Assembly (NCBI GenBank): GCA_016794545.1
Contig: JAEUJX010000631.1
Span: forward strand, 1 to 33,543
DNA length: 33,543 nucleotides
Source of the DNA: Myxococcales bacterium
GTDB lineage: Bacteria; Myxococcota_A; Polyangia; Haliangiales; Haliangiaceae
Direction of reading: 5' to 3'
Positions 20,940 to 28,964 of this stretch are shown one piece after another. Position 1 is the stretch's first letter. The number at the start of each line of letters is the position of its first letter. Under the pieces are notes generated by a model. It worked only from the letters and a program-made list of their open reading frames with translations, was not told the origin of the DNA and searched no databases. Position numbers and translations under genes: made by a program.

Positions 20940-22891
20940 GGGTTGCCTCCCTGCTGCGCCTTGATGAAGTCGACACGCTCGTTCTGCCCGTCGGTCGCGC
21001 CGGCCGAGCCGAGCGGACGATCCGACCCGAGGCCGACGGCCTGGAGCTGGCCCGCCGGGACGCCCTGCGAGGCGAGGTAGTCGACGATCGCCCTGGCGCG
21101 CGCCTGCGTGGTCGTCTTGTCCTTCGCCTTCTGTGCCCGCACCGCGGCCGCGCCGGTGGCCTTCGTCCCGAGCGGGACGTGGACCTCGATGCGGATGTTG
21201 AGCTTGCGGTTCTTCAGGATCGTCGCGACCTGGTTCAGCAGCGTCTTCGCGGCCGGGGTGAGGTTGGCCGTGCCTCGCGTGAACGAGACCTGACCGCCCT
21301 TGAGATCGATCCGGTCCGCGCGCTCCTCGGGGCCGGTCGTGCCGCGGACATCCGGGCAGCCGTCGTCATCGTCGACGCCGTTGACCGTCTCCGCATCGTT
21401 GGGGCACTTGTCGCGCGCGTCCTCGAAGCCGTCGCCGTCGTTGTCCTGGTCGAGGCAGCCGTCCTCGTCCTCGAACCCGTCCTTGTCCTCGGCCTGGTCG
21501 GGGCACTTGTCGGCGGTGTCGGGGATGGCGTCGTTGTCGTTGTCATCCTCGCGGCAGCCGTCCCCGTCCTTGAACCCGTCCTTGTCCTCGGGCTCGTTCG
21601 GGCACTGGTCGTCGGCGTCGCCGATGCCGTCACCGTCGTTGTCGATGTCGGGGCAGCCGTCCTCGTCCTGGAACCCGTCCTTGTCCTCGCTGTCGTCGGC
21701 GCAGCCGTCGACCGAGTCGGGGATGCCGTCGCCGTCCTTGTCGTTGCGGCCCGGGGCCGCGGCACCCGCGGGCTGTGGGGCCCACGTGATGCCGGTCGTG
21801 AACCGGAAGTCATCGCCGCGCGCACCGATGAGACCGGTGCCGATCATGAGGTTCGCGGTGACGTCCGCGGACAGGCGCAGCATCATGCCGAGCGTGAGCA
21901 GCGTCGTCAGATCGCCCGCCTTCGCATCGCCGAAGTAGTCGGCGTCGGTCAGGGTCTTGCAGCGCTGGCCGTTGTAGCGGACGCACGAGCCGTACGTCGC
22001 GCCCTCGGGCAGCGGCAGGAACACGGTGGCCTCGAGCGCCGCCTGGGTGCGGGGCGTCAGCTCGTAGACCGCGCCGGCACCGACGACGAGCTCGCTGCCG
22101 ATGTCGAGGTACGCCTTCGCGTCGTCCGGCGACTGGCTCGGATCGACGGTGTCGTAACCCTCGAGGACCGTGCGCTTGCGGATGCGGGCGCCGACGTTGG
22201 CCACCACGCGCGTGGCCGTGATCCGGTCCTTGCGCCAGTCGAAGGCGACCTTCGGCTCGAACACGAGCCCGCGGTCGCCGAGCAGCATCTCGTCCTCGCC
22301 GAACGGCAGGAACACGGAGCCGACCGCGGTCAGCGCCATCTGCTTGTTCGACCACAGCATGTACTTCGCGCCGACGCGCGCATCGAGCGGGCCGGCGAGC
22401 CCGTCGCCGAGGTAGCTCGCCTCGTCGTTCGGGTTGGCCGACGGGTCGATGTTCGACAGCGGGCGCAGCGCGATCAGGCCGCTCGACGGCGTGGTGACCA
22501 TGCCGTTGTAGTAGCGGCCGCGCTCGCCGTAGCCGACGCCCGTCTTGGTGCGGTACGCGGCGACGTTGAAGCCGACGGCGAACTTCTCCGTGAGCGACAT
22601 GCCGAACGACAGATCGACCGTCATCAGGTAGTCGAGCATCTTGTCGCTCGAGACGTCCCCGGCGGCCGCGCCGATGCCAGGCACCGCGAGATCGAGCGGC
22701 GACTGCGCGTACCCGAGGAAGACCTTGAACGACAGGTCGCGCTTCGGCATGAGCCGCGCGCCCTCGAGGGAGAAGATGCCGGTGTTGTCGTACGACAGCC
22801 GGAACAGCTCGCTGTCGACGCCCGCGGTTGGATCGGCCGAAGCCGTGGCGACGCTGCCCACCAGCAGCGCCGAGATGATCGTTGTTCTCAC
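20936..22891 (-). CDS. OmpA-like outer-membrane protein with TSP3 calcium-type repeats
   Basis: A 651-residue protein. The N-terminal part after the signal peptide (MRTTIISALLVGSVATASA) is a beta-rich barrel-like domain of about 350 residues. It is followed by four thrombospondin-type-3-like units rich in Asp (DKDGDGIPD, DNDGDGIGD, and so on, each ending in Cys-Pro or similar), and a C-terminal OmpA-like domain (about 560-648: FTRGTANLTPAAKTLL, QARARAIVDYLASQGV, VGLGSDRPL). The Asp of the usual HTD motif that binds peptidoglycan is replaced by VPLG, while the Arg of the second motif remains. The GTG at 22891 overlaps the upstream stop (GTGA); a GTG at 22900 is also in frame but would spoil the match of the signal peptide. 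Confidence 0.9.
   Translation of the reverse strand: MRTTIISALLVGSVATASADPTAGVDSELFRLSYDNTGIFSLEGARLMPKRDLSFKVFLGYAQSPLDLAVPGIGAAAGDVSSDKMLDYLMTVDLSFGMSLTEKFAVGFNVAAYRTKTGVGYGERGRYYNGMVTTPSSGLIALRPLSNIDPSANPNDEASYLGDGLAGPLDARVGAKYMLWSNKQMALTAVGSVFLPFGEDEMLLGDRGLVFEPKVAFDWRKDRITATRVVANVGARIRKRTVLEGYDTVDPSQSPDDAKAYLDIGSELVVGAGAVYELTPRTQAALEATVFLPLPEGATYGSCVRYNGQRCKTLTDADYFGDAKAGDLTTLLTLGMMLRLSADVTANLMIGTGLIGARGDDFRFTTGITWAPQPAGAAAPGRNDKDGDGIPDSVDGCADDSEDKDGFQDEDGCPDIDNDGDGIGDADDQCPNEPEDKDGFKDGDGCREDDNDNDAIPDTADKCPDQAEDKDGFEDEDGCLDQDNDGDGFEDARDKCPNDAETVNGVDDDDGCPDVRGTTGPEERADRIDLKGGQVSFTRGTANLTPAAKTLLNQVATILKNRKLNIRIEVHVPLGTKATGAAAVRAQKAKDKTTTQARARAIVDYLASQGVPAGQLQAVGLGSDRPLGSAGATDGQNERVDFIKAQQGGNP
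21350..21745 (-). repeat. Four TSP3-type Asp-rich repeats
   Basis: Four successive units of about 32-33 codons encode the pattern D-x-D-x-D-G-x-x-D-x-x-D-x-C followed by EDKDGFxDxDGC. These are predicted calcium-binding stalk repeats between the barrel and the OmpA-like domain. DNA copies are clearly similar. Confidence 0.8.
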
Positions 22892-23994
22892 AGGGGACAC
22901 GTCTGGCCGATGGCGTTACCGGGTCGGAACAGCTGGACGAACACGATGTTCGGGATCGACGCACCCGCGTGCGCTTCCCAGATGCACTCGGCCGGGATCT
23001 GGCCGGAGCCGGCGTACGCCGGACCCTCGGAGACCGCGGCGTTCGTGATGATCGCGGTGCCGTTCGCGCCGGTGACCGACGCGCCCGCCATGATCGTGCG
23101 GCGCGCGGTCTCCGCCGGCGCGAAGTAGTAGTCGTTCGCGGTGTTCGGCTGGCCGCCCTTCGTCGCGGTCACGCCCGCCTGGTTCTCGAGGCCCTCGTGG
23201 CGCGCGCGGAAGATGTTCACGTAGTAGCCGCCGGAGATCGGCGGGCCACCCGACGACGTCCACATGTCCGTCGTCGACTTCTTCGCGATCCACGCCTCGA
23301 AGTCCTTCGTGGCCATCGAGATCTGCTTCGGGATCGCGACGCCGACGGTGTTCGTGACACCGGCCGGTCCGCGGTTTCCGGTGGTGAAGTCGTCGATGCC
23401 GAGACCGACGAACGGGCCCGCCGGGGGCGTGATATCGGTCACGCGGTAGCGGCCGCAGTCATCCAGGTACACGTCGCCGACCGCGAGGGGCACCGCCGTC
23501 ATCGGGTTCGTGCCGAACTGGATCGCGTCGTACGCCGTGATGCTGAGTGCACACGGGCCGTCGGTTGCGCCACCGGGCGTGCACTTCGCGCCGCTCGGGG
23601 CGGGCGTCATCTGCGCGTACTTCTCGTTGTCCTCGAGGTTGTAGAGCTGGCCGCAGATCGTCTGCTTACCAGCCGACGGCGCCGGGCAGGGGAGCGGAGA
23701 GGCGCAGCCACCGCCGCCCGTGCCGATGCAGGTCGTCACGCCGGTCGCGGGATCGACGTCGACCTCGGTCGTCGTCGGGTCGCACTCCGTGGGCGGGAAC
23801 ATCGGGACGCACTTGTCGCCCTGGAGCACCGTGAACGGTCCGCACATCGCGTTCGAGAACATGCCGTTCGACGGCTTGCACATGCCGTCGGCCTCGACGG
23901 TGCCTTCCGCGCACTCGAGCTCCTTGCATCCCGTGAGGGCAAGGCCGAGCGACGCGGCGAACAAACTGCTGATCGTGATCCATCGCGTGTTCAT
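22888..23994 (-). CDS. Predicted secreted lipoprotein, function unknown
   Basis: A 368-residue lipoprotein, lipobox LTGC (C23). The first 110 residues are Cys-rich (CKELECAEGTVEADGMC, GPFTVLQGDKCVP) and similar in style to EGF/Dickkopf-like modules of myxobacterial surface proteins. The body contains beta-rich parts (VGDVYLDDCGRYRVTDITPPAGPF, probably a small regulatory-like beta domain) and a C-terminal globular part. The start ATG at 23994 has AGGAG 6 bases upstream. It lies 9 bases from the preceding lipoprotein gene and its stop overlaps the OmpA-like start. I do not recognise a named family. Context suggests a part of the same envelope complex. Confidence 0.8.
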   Translation of the reverse strand: MNTRWITISSLFAASLGLALTGCKELECAEGTVEADGMCKPSNGMFSNAMCGPFTVLQGDKCVPMFPPTECDPTTTEVDVDPATGVTTCIGTGGGGCASPLPCPAPSAGKQTICGQLYNLEDNEKYAQMTPAPSGAKCTPGGATDGPCALSITAYDAIQFGTNPMTAVPLAVGDVYLDDCGRYRVTDITPPAGPFVGLGIDDFTTGNRGPAGVTNTVGVAIPKQISMATKDFEAWIAKKSTTDMWTSSGGPPISGGYYVNIFRARHEGLENQAGVTATKGGQPNTANDYYFAPAETARRTIMAGASVTGANGTAIITNAAVSEGPAYAGSGQIPAECIWEAHAGASIPNIVFVQLFRPGNAIGQTCPL

Positions 23995-24003
23995 GGCGCG
24001 CTC

Positions 24004-24954
24004 CTAGAAGTCGAGATCGTCTTCACCGAGGTCCTCGAAGATCGCGAGGCTGGCGGTGATGTTGGGGTTGCTGAGGCTGGTCATCCGGACCTTCGTCACC
24101 CCGCGCGTCGGCTTGCTCGGAGTGCCGTAGAGGAACAGCGTGCCCGGGTCGGCCCCATCGTCGCTGCGGTGGTAGATCGCGAACGCGTCCATCGACGACA
24201 GCGCCTCCTCGACGTAGAAGCCCGCGCCCCCGATCGGCGCGAAGTTGAGCGGGTTCATCCCGAGCACCATCCCGAAGGTCGTGCCGGCGAGCGGCGCCGT
24301 GAGGGACCGGTCGGTGCCCTCCCACAGGTTCGGGTCGGAGTCCCACGTGCGCTGGCACAGCTCGAGGCGCTTCGCGTTCGACGCGTCGTCGGTGCACATC
24401 GGCGGCGGGATCAGATCTCCGCCGCCGCCGCAGCCGGTGGCGAGCGCCGGGTACTTCGTCGACGAGGCCGAGACGAGCGCCTTCACGCCGGTGTCCCCGC
24501 CGAGCAGCTGGATGTTGATCTCGCGCTGCGCCGCGGTCGCGGCATCGACCTTGTCGTTCTCCGACGCGCCTGCCGGAGGGTTGCGGTAGTCGGCGATCCC
24601 GGTCTCCTGGGCGAGCCGCTCGGCGTAGAACGCCGCGTGGACCCCCGGGAAGCGGTGCCGCGGATCCGCGTCGATGAAGCACGGCGAGCTCACGTCGACG
24701 ACCTTGTGGATCTCGAACGACTGAAGCGCGAACAGCGCCTCGTTGTTCTCGATCCGCTGGATGCCGTACAGCGTGAAGCGGGTGTTGTTTGGCAGCTCGC
24801 CCGTCCCCGGCGTCACCCCGGCCGAAACCTGGAACGGGGTCGCCGGAGACATGTCGATCTGCACGTTGGAGCCGCGGAATCCCTCGACGCAGCCCGTTGC
24901 CGCGATGGAACCGACACACAGCCCGATCAAACGAAGCGCTGGCCTATGACGCAC
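24004..24954 (-). CDS. Predicted lipoprotein, function unknown
   Basis: A 316-residue lipoprotein, starting with GTG at 24954, supported by AGGGGG 9 bases upstream. The signal sequence RHRPALRLIGLCVGSIAATGC ends in lipobox ATGC. The mature protein starts VEGFRGSNVQIDMSPATPFQ and is mixed alpha/beta, with four or five further Cys residues. I do not recognise the family. It lies between the FadL-like gene (50-base gap, possible internal promoter) and the other lipoprotein (9-base gap). A shadow frame extends far upstream. Confidence 0.78.
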   Translation of the reverse strand: MRHRPALRLIGLCVGSIAATGCVEGFRGSNVQIDMSPATPFQVSAGVTPGTGELPNNTRFTLYGIQRIENNEALFALQSFEIHKVVDVSSPCFIDADPRHRFPGVHAAFYAERLAQETGIADYRNPPAGASENDKVDAATAAQREINIQLLGGDTGVKALVSASSTKYPALATGCGGGGDLIPPPMCTDDASNAKRLELCQRTWDSDPNLWEGTDRSLTAPLAGTTFGMVLGMNPLNFAPIGGAGFYVEEALSSMDAFAIYHRSDDGADPGTLFLYGTPSKPTRGVTKVRMTSLSNPNITASLAIFEDLGEDDLDF

Positions 24955-24977
24955 GCGGTGCGACCCCCTGGACGAGA

Positions 24978-24983
24978 ATGATA
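24978..24983 (-). promoter_or_regulatory. Possible internal promoter -10 (TATCAT)
   Basis: TATCAT on the minus strand lies in the 50-base gap after the FadL-like gene. It would give a leader of about 18 bases containing AGGGGG before the GTG at 24954. The -35 region is poor. It could give the last four genes of the cluster a promoter of their own. Confidence 0.35.
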
Positions 24984-25004
24984 GGCCGCCCTTGCTCCCG
25001 AAGT

Positions 25005-26225
25005 CTAGAAGACGCGGGCGACTGACGCCTCGATCGTGACCAGAGTGCCTCGATAGTCCCCCGGCGCCTTGTTGCGCTCGTAGTCGGGGGTCGTGGGCGT
25101 GTTCTGCTTCACGGTGTGGGTGCGCGGGATGATGTAGTCCACCGCCGCATCGATGCGCCACTTGCCGCCGATCCGGAAGCTCCCACCCGCCGCCAGCCCG
25201 ATCTTGTTCGAATCGACGTACTGCCGCTCCTTGGAGCGGTCGATCACGGCCTCGGTGTCGTAATAGCCGCCCGCGCGCACGGCGACGGCCTTGCTGACCG
25301 CATATTCTGCGCCGAGGCGGACCGTCCAGCTGTCGCGCCAGTCCTCGCGATAGATCTGATCGGGGTTGCCCGAGCCGGGGAGCTTCACGACCAGCGCCTT
25401 CACCGTCGACCACTGCACCCAGTCGAGCTGGGTGGCGAGCCGGAGCTCCGGCGTCGCCTGGAGGCCGACACCGAGCGCCGCCGACTGCGGCCACTGTTGC
25501 TCGTGCTCGACGGAGACCCGCTCGAGGCCGCTCGCGCCGTCGACGGTGCCGCTCCCCGTGGTGGTGAGGTTCATCGGTGCGCGCCACACGACGCCGACCT
25601 TGACCTTGCTCGTGGGGCGGAAGTGGAGCGACCACAGATGGGAGACGCCGATGCCGCTCGCCGAAAGGTCCGAGTCGTACGGCATGCGCGTCCCCTGGAC
25701 CGCGAACAGGCCGATCCCGAACCGGAACGACGCCCCGATGCTGAACTTGTCGGACAGCCGGAGCCCGGTCCCGACCTGCGCCTCGATCACCGCGTCCTGC
25801 GTGGAGTCGAGCGCCGGCATGTTGGTCTTCGGGTAGCTGACCTGCCCGCCGTACGTATTCCAGACACCGCCGCCGAGCGTGAACCACGACGGGCGGTCGT
25901 TGTACGTGAACCGCCCGACGCCGCCGAGCGCGGGCACCGGGGCGAACACGGTCGCCTCCTGGGGCGCGCCGCGGGTCCCGTCATCGGCCACCGGCGTATA
26001 GGAGCGCGGGCCGACGACGACCTCGGCGCCCACTTGAACCTGCGGATCGATCTCCGTCATCGCGGCGGGGTTGAACCACACGGCCGTCGCGTCATCGACG
26101 AACGCGACCCAGGCGCCGCCCATGCCGACGCCGCGCGCCGACATCTGGTTGGGACGCCCGAGACCGCCCGCGTGTGCGGTGGCCGAGAGCAGAAGGGTCG
26201 CGAGCACTGCGCGCTTGTTCATCAT
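25005..26225 (-). CDS. FadL/OmpP1/TodX-family outer-membrane channel
   Basis: A 406-residue FadL-type channel for hydrophobic molecules. Signal peptide MMNKRAVLATLLLSATAHA, then the family hallmark: an N-terminal hatch with ARGVGMGGAWVAFVDDATAV and WFNPAAMTEI, a textbook NPA motif. The rest shows alternating beta strands (SIGASFRFGIGL, VKVGVVWRAPM, AVAVRAGGYYDTEAV), ends in aromatic F (VARVF), and includes the PRTHTVKQNT loop. The ATG at 26225 overlaps the stop of the small lipoprotein gene (TGATG). The substrate is not identifiable; family members carry long-chain fatty acids or aromatic hydrocarbons. Confidence 0.92.
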   Translation of the reverse strand: MMNKRAVLATLLLSATAHAGGLGRPNQMSARGVGMGGAWVAFVDDATAVWFNPAAMTEIDPQVQVGAEVVVGPRSYTPVADDGTRGAPQEATVFAPVPALGGVGRFTYNDRPSWFTLGGGVWNTYGGQVSYPKTNMPALDSTQDAVIEAQVGTGLRLSDKFSIGASFRFGIGLFAVQGTRMPYDSDLSASGIGVSHLWSLHFRPTSKVKVGVVWRAPMNLTTTGSGTVDGASGLERVSVEHEQQWPQSAALGVGLQATPELRLATQLDWVQWSTVKALVVKLPGSGNPDQIYREDWRDSWTVRLGAEYAVSKAVAVRAGGYYDTEAVIDRSKERQYVDSNKIGLAAGGSFRIGGKWRIDAAVDYIIPRTHTVKQNTPTTPDYERNKAPGDYRGTLVTIEASVARVF

Positions 26226-26398
26226 CACGGCCCCGCATCCGGCTTGGGCACGCAGACCTTCTCGTCGAGGTTGCACTGCTCCACGTTCGTGAAGCAGTCG
26301 AGGTCGGACTCGCACACGTTCTCGGGCGGGTCATCGCCGAGCAGCGTGCACGCCGCGAACATGGTCCCGACCGCGAGGACAATCGCCAGGAGCTTCAC
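26225..26398 (-). CDS. Small Cys-containing lipoprotein (57 residues)
   Basis: A small gene squeezed between its neighbours. The GTG at 26398 overlaps the stop of the PEGA protein (GTGA) and its own stop overlaps the FadL-like start (TGATG). The protein begins MKLLAIVLAVGTMFAAC (lipobox FAAC, C17) followed by LLGDDPPENVCESDLDC and a short tail with four more Cys in all (C29, C35, C42, C49). The overlaps, a proper lipobox and GAGG 9 bases upstream make it convincing despite its size. A GTG three bases earlier (26401) is an alternative start. Function unknown. Confidence 0.72.
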   Translation of the reverse strand: MKLLAIVLAVGTMFAACTLLGDDPPENVCESDLDCFTNVEQCNLDEKVCVPKPDAGP

Positions 26399-27585
26399 CA
26401 CGAGACACCTCGCACGAGCATGGCGCCCCCGGAGACGGGTGCGACCGCGTAGGGCGGTGGAACGTCGGAGCGCTCTTTGCCACCGAGATAGAAGAACACG
26501 CCGGCGACGCCGAGCGTGACGAGGCCGACGCCCATCGAGACGCTGGAGATCGTGGACCACTTCTTCGCGTCGTCGCGCGCCTTGTCGAAGTCCGCGCGCG
26601 TGTACTGGCCGGCCGGTGGGCGCGACATCTCGAGGCGCGTGATCTCGCGCGCCTCGGCGGCGTAGTCGTTCGACTTGAGCGCGGCGTAGAACCCGAACGC
26701 GGTGACCGCGAGCCCGCCGCCGAGGAACCCGATCGCCATCGCCTCCTTCTTCTCGCGCGCGGCGGTCTCGACGAACGTCGGGTTCAGCTCGGTCTTCTGG
26801 GCGACGTTGATGCGCACGCGGCGCCGGAACGGATCGTGGCCGGGCTTCGTGATCTCGACGACCCGCGTGCCGGACTCGAGCTCGAGCACGCCGCCCTGCA
26901 CCGTCATCACCTTGCCGTCGATGGTGACCTCCGTGTAGCCGGACGGGAGGACCAGCTTGCCGACCTTCGCGAGCGGCTTCGCGTCGCCGAGCCCGGTGTT
27001 GACCTGCGCGTTCGGATCGGTCTCGAGGTCGAGCTTCACGTCGGTGACGATGCCGGGCAGCGCGTTGACCTGGACCTTCGCCGGCTTGTAGCCGGCCTTC
27101 TCGAGGTCGACCTCGTGCATGCCGGCCGTGATCGGCCGCGGCGCGAGCGGGGTGCCACCGTAGTTGAGCCCGTCGACCTTCACGGTCGCGCCGATCGCGT
27201 TGGTCGTCACCGCGAGCGCGCCCGAGTCGCCGAGCTCCTCGCGGTACGGCGCGCGGCCGTCGGAGGCGCGGCACTCGTCGTGGATCTTGCGCGTGTCGCC
27301 GATCTCGGCCGAGCGCGGGTTCAGCTCGATCGCGGCGCGCGCGGCGTCGATGCAGTCCTGCCAGCGCTGCTGCGCCTGCGCGACGGCGGCGAGGAAGCGA
27401 TTGGGGCCCGGCAGCTTCGGGTCCATCTTCTTCGCCTTCTCGAGGTGCACACGCGCCTCGTCGAACTTGCCGAGGCGGAAGGCATCGACGCCGTCCTGGA
27501 ACGTCTTGGTCAGCTCGGGCGACGGCTGGGCATGTGCCGCCGCCGTCAGAGCGACCACCACCACTAGAGAGCGCAAGGGTCTCAC
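26395..27585 (-). CDS. Periplasmic TPR and PEGA-domain protein with C-terminal membrane segments
   Basis: A 396-residue protein beginning with a signal peptide (VRPLRSLVVVVALTAAAHA). TPR-like helices at about 25-95 (FQDGVDAFRLGKFDEARVHLEKA, WQDCIDAARAAIELNP). One PEGA-like domain is at about 120-190 (ATVKVDGLNYGGTPL, HEVDLEKAGYKPA), and a second at about 205-265 (VTIDGKVMTVQGG, RVVEITKPGHDPFRRRV). Two membrane helices near the C-terminus (about 280-300 and 340-365) are followed by a short tail. GTG at 27585 is chosen as it lies 7 bases after a -10-like TATCGT; GTG 27588 is also possible. First gene of the outer-membrane cluster. PEGA domains also occur in the kinase upstream. Confidence 0.87.
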   Translation of the reverse strand: MRPLRSLVVVVALTAAAHAQPSPELTKTFQDGVDAFRLGKFDEARVHLEKAKKMDPKLPGPNRFLAAVAQAQQRWQDCIDAARAAIELNPRSAEIGDTRKIHDECRASDGRAPYREELGDSGALAVTTNAIGATVKVDGLNYGGTPLAPRPITAGMHEVDLEKAGYKPAKVQVNALPGIVTDVKLDLETDPNAQVNTGLGDAKPLAKVGKLVLPSGYTEVTIDGKVMTVQGGVLELESGTRVVEITKPGHDPFRRRVRINVAQKTELNPTFVETAAREKKEAMAIGFLGGGLAVTAFGFYAALKSNDYAAEAREITRLEMSRPPAGQYTRADFDKARDDAKKWSTISSVSMGVGLVTLGVAGVFFYLGGKERSDVPPPYAVAPVSGGAMLVRGVSW

Positions 27586-27592
27586 CACGCTA

Positions 27593-27598
27593 ACGATA
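27593..27598 (-). promoter_or_regulatory. -10-like TATCGT of the outer-membrane cluster
   Basis: TATCGT lies 7 bases before the GTG at 27585, the same spacing as other start-proximal hexamers in the window. No Shine-Dalgarno precedes the GTG. Confidence 0.33.
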
Positions 27599-27604
27599 TC
27601 CCGA

Positions 27605-27614
27605 CCTGCGCAGG
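27605..27614. promoter_or_regulatory. 10-bp palindrome CCTGCGCAGG between divergent operons
   Basis: Perfect inverted repeat located 7-16 bases upstream of the predicted -10 of the outer-membrane cluster, in the divergent gap with the membrane-protein/two-component operon. Candidate regulator site; chance is possible at this length. Confidence 0.28.
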
Positions 27615-27699
27615 ATCTCCATGAACGGTGCGCGCGACCTCCACATCCGCTGCGCGGGGCATCCGTGTCCGCGTGGTTGAACGGTCCAGGAGGCTCACC

Positions 27700-28215
27700 A
27701 TGTCGATCCATGTCCCGCCGGCGGCCAGCCCGGCACTCTCGCTCTCGCTCGCCGCGGCCGGGCCGCTGGCGATCGGCGGCATCCTCGCCGCCGCCGGGGG
27801 CACGCCGACCCCGCTCGTCGCGGTGCCCGCGGTGGTGTTCGGCGTCGTCGCCGCGACCGCACCGGCACTGTACATCGCGTCCGCGGCGGCGGGGACCGCG
27901 CCCTCGCTCGGCGCGGTGATCCGCGCGTTCGGCACGGCGCTCGGCGCGTTCGGGATCGCGCTCGCCGGGCTGCTCCTGCCGGCCGCGTTCCTCGCCCTGT
28001 CGGCGCGCTCGCCGGGCACGACCGTGTGGGTGGCCACCGCGGCCCTCGGCGGGGCGGGCGTGCTCGCGCTGCGGCGCCTCGCGAGAGAGCTCGCGGGCCG
28101 GCTGAAGGGCCCGCCCGCGTTCGCGGCGAGCTGTGTCTACGTGATCTGGTGCGCGGCGACGCTCGGGATCGCCGGGCGGCTGTGGGTCGATCTGGCGCGG
28201 GAGGTCGCATGGTGA
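27700..28215 (+). CDS. Polytopic membrane protein, function unknown (first of three)
   Basis: A 171-residue, Ala/Gly/Leu-rich protein with about five membrane helices (near 15-38, 40-62, 83-108, 114-130, 145-165). A very strong Shine-Dalgarno AGGAGG (27688-27693), 6 bases before the ATG, defines the start; an in-frame ATG at 27628 has no such signal. No named family is recognised. Its stop overlaps the next gene by 7 bases, so the two are translationally coupled. Confidence 0.78.
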   Translation: MSIHVPPAASPALSLSLAAAGPLAIGGILAAAGGTPTPLVAVPAVVFGVVAATAPALYIASAAAGTAPSLGAVIRAFGTALGAFGIALAGLLLPAAFLALSARSPGTTVWVATAALGGAGVLALRRLARELAGRLKGPPAFAASCVYVIWCAATLGIAGRLWVDLAREVAW

Positions 28216-28964
28216 CCTCGGCGCTCCCCGCCCCGGCCGCCCCGGCCGCCCCGGCCGCGCCACCCGCGGGCGCGTTCGGCGACATCGACCAGCTGCTGCG
28301 CGACCGCGACGGCCTGCTCGCGCGCGTCGCCTCGGGCGTGGACCTCGCCTCGCTGACGCGGGTGATGGTCGCGACGATCGCGGCGTGCATGGCGATCGTC
28401 GGCGCGGCGATCGGCAGCTACCGCGGCGGCGTGCAGATCGCCTACGGGGCGGTGAAGCTGCCGCTCGTCCTGCTCGGGACCGCCGCGCTGTCGGCGCCCG
28501 CGCTCACCGCGCTCGGCGCGGCGCTCGGCCGGCGCGTGCGGCTCGGCGCGGACCTCGCGCTCGTGATCGCCGCGCTCGCGTTCGGCGCGCTGCTGCTCGC
28601 CGCGTGCACGCCGCTGATCCTCCTCGGGCGATCGCTGTCGCTCGGCTATCACGACATGGTGCTCGGCCTCGTCGTCGCATTCGCGATCGCGGGGCTCGCG
28701 AGCCTGCGGATGATCGTGCGCGCGCTGTCGCGCGAGTCCGGCCCCGGCCGCGGCAGCGCGATCGTCGGCCTGTGCGTGGTGTTCGCGCTGGTCGGCGGTC
28801 AGCTGTCGTGGGCGCTGCGCCCGTACCTCGTGCGCCCGCGCACGCCGGAGGTGCCGTTCGTGCGCGAGGTCGGTGACACGCTGTTCGACGCGCTCGCCGG
28901 CTCCCTGCGCTCGGTGCGCGGCATCTACACGCGAGACAGCGCGCCGCTGCCGGAGGACCGCTGA
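28209..28964 (+). CDS. Five-helix membrane protein, function unknown (second of three)
   Basis: A 251-residue protein. An Ala/Pro linker (LPAPAAPAAPAAPPA) is followed by five predicted membrane helices at about 48-68, 80-106, 112-138, 148-172 and 182-206. Between the first and second is the stretch SYRGGVQIAYGAVKLPLVLL, reminiscent from memory of an uncharacterised membrane family found in Planctomycetes, Cyanobacteria and myxobacteria (low certainty). The C-terminal tail of about 45 residues (PRTPEVPFVREVGDTL) is outside the membrane. Either ATG 28209 (GGAGG 4 bases upstream) or GTG 28212 (7 bases) may start it. Confidence 0.75.
   Translation: MVTSALPAPAAPAAPAAPPAGAFGDIDQLLRDRDGLLARVASGVDLASLTRVMVATIAACMAIVGAAIGSYRGGVQIAYGAVKLPLVLLGTAALSAPALTALGAALGRRVRLGADLALVIAALAFGALLLAACTPLILLGRSLSLGYHDMVLGLVVAFAIAGLASLRMIVRALSRESGPGRGSAIVGLCVVFALVGGQLSWALRPYLVRPRTPEVPFVREVGDTLFDALAGSLRSVRGIYTRDSAPLPEDR

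Noticed and set aside
18951-23128. Long plus-strand frames opposite the TonB receptor and OmpA-like gene
   Set aside because: Shadow composition, no start signals, and the opposite strand encodes clear, conserved protein families.
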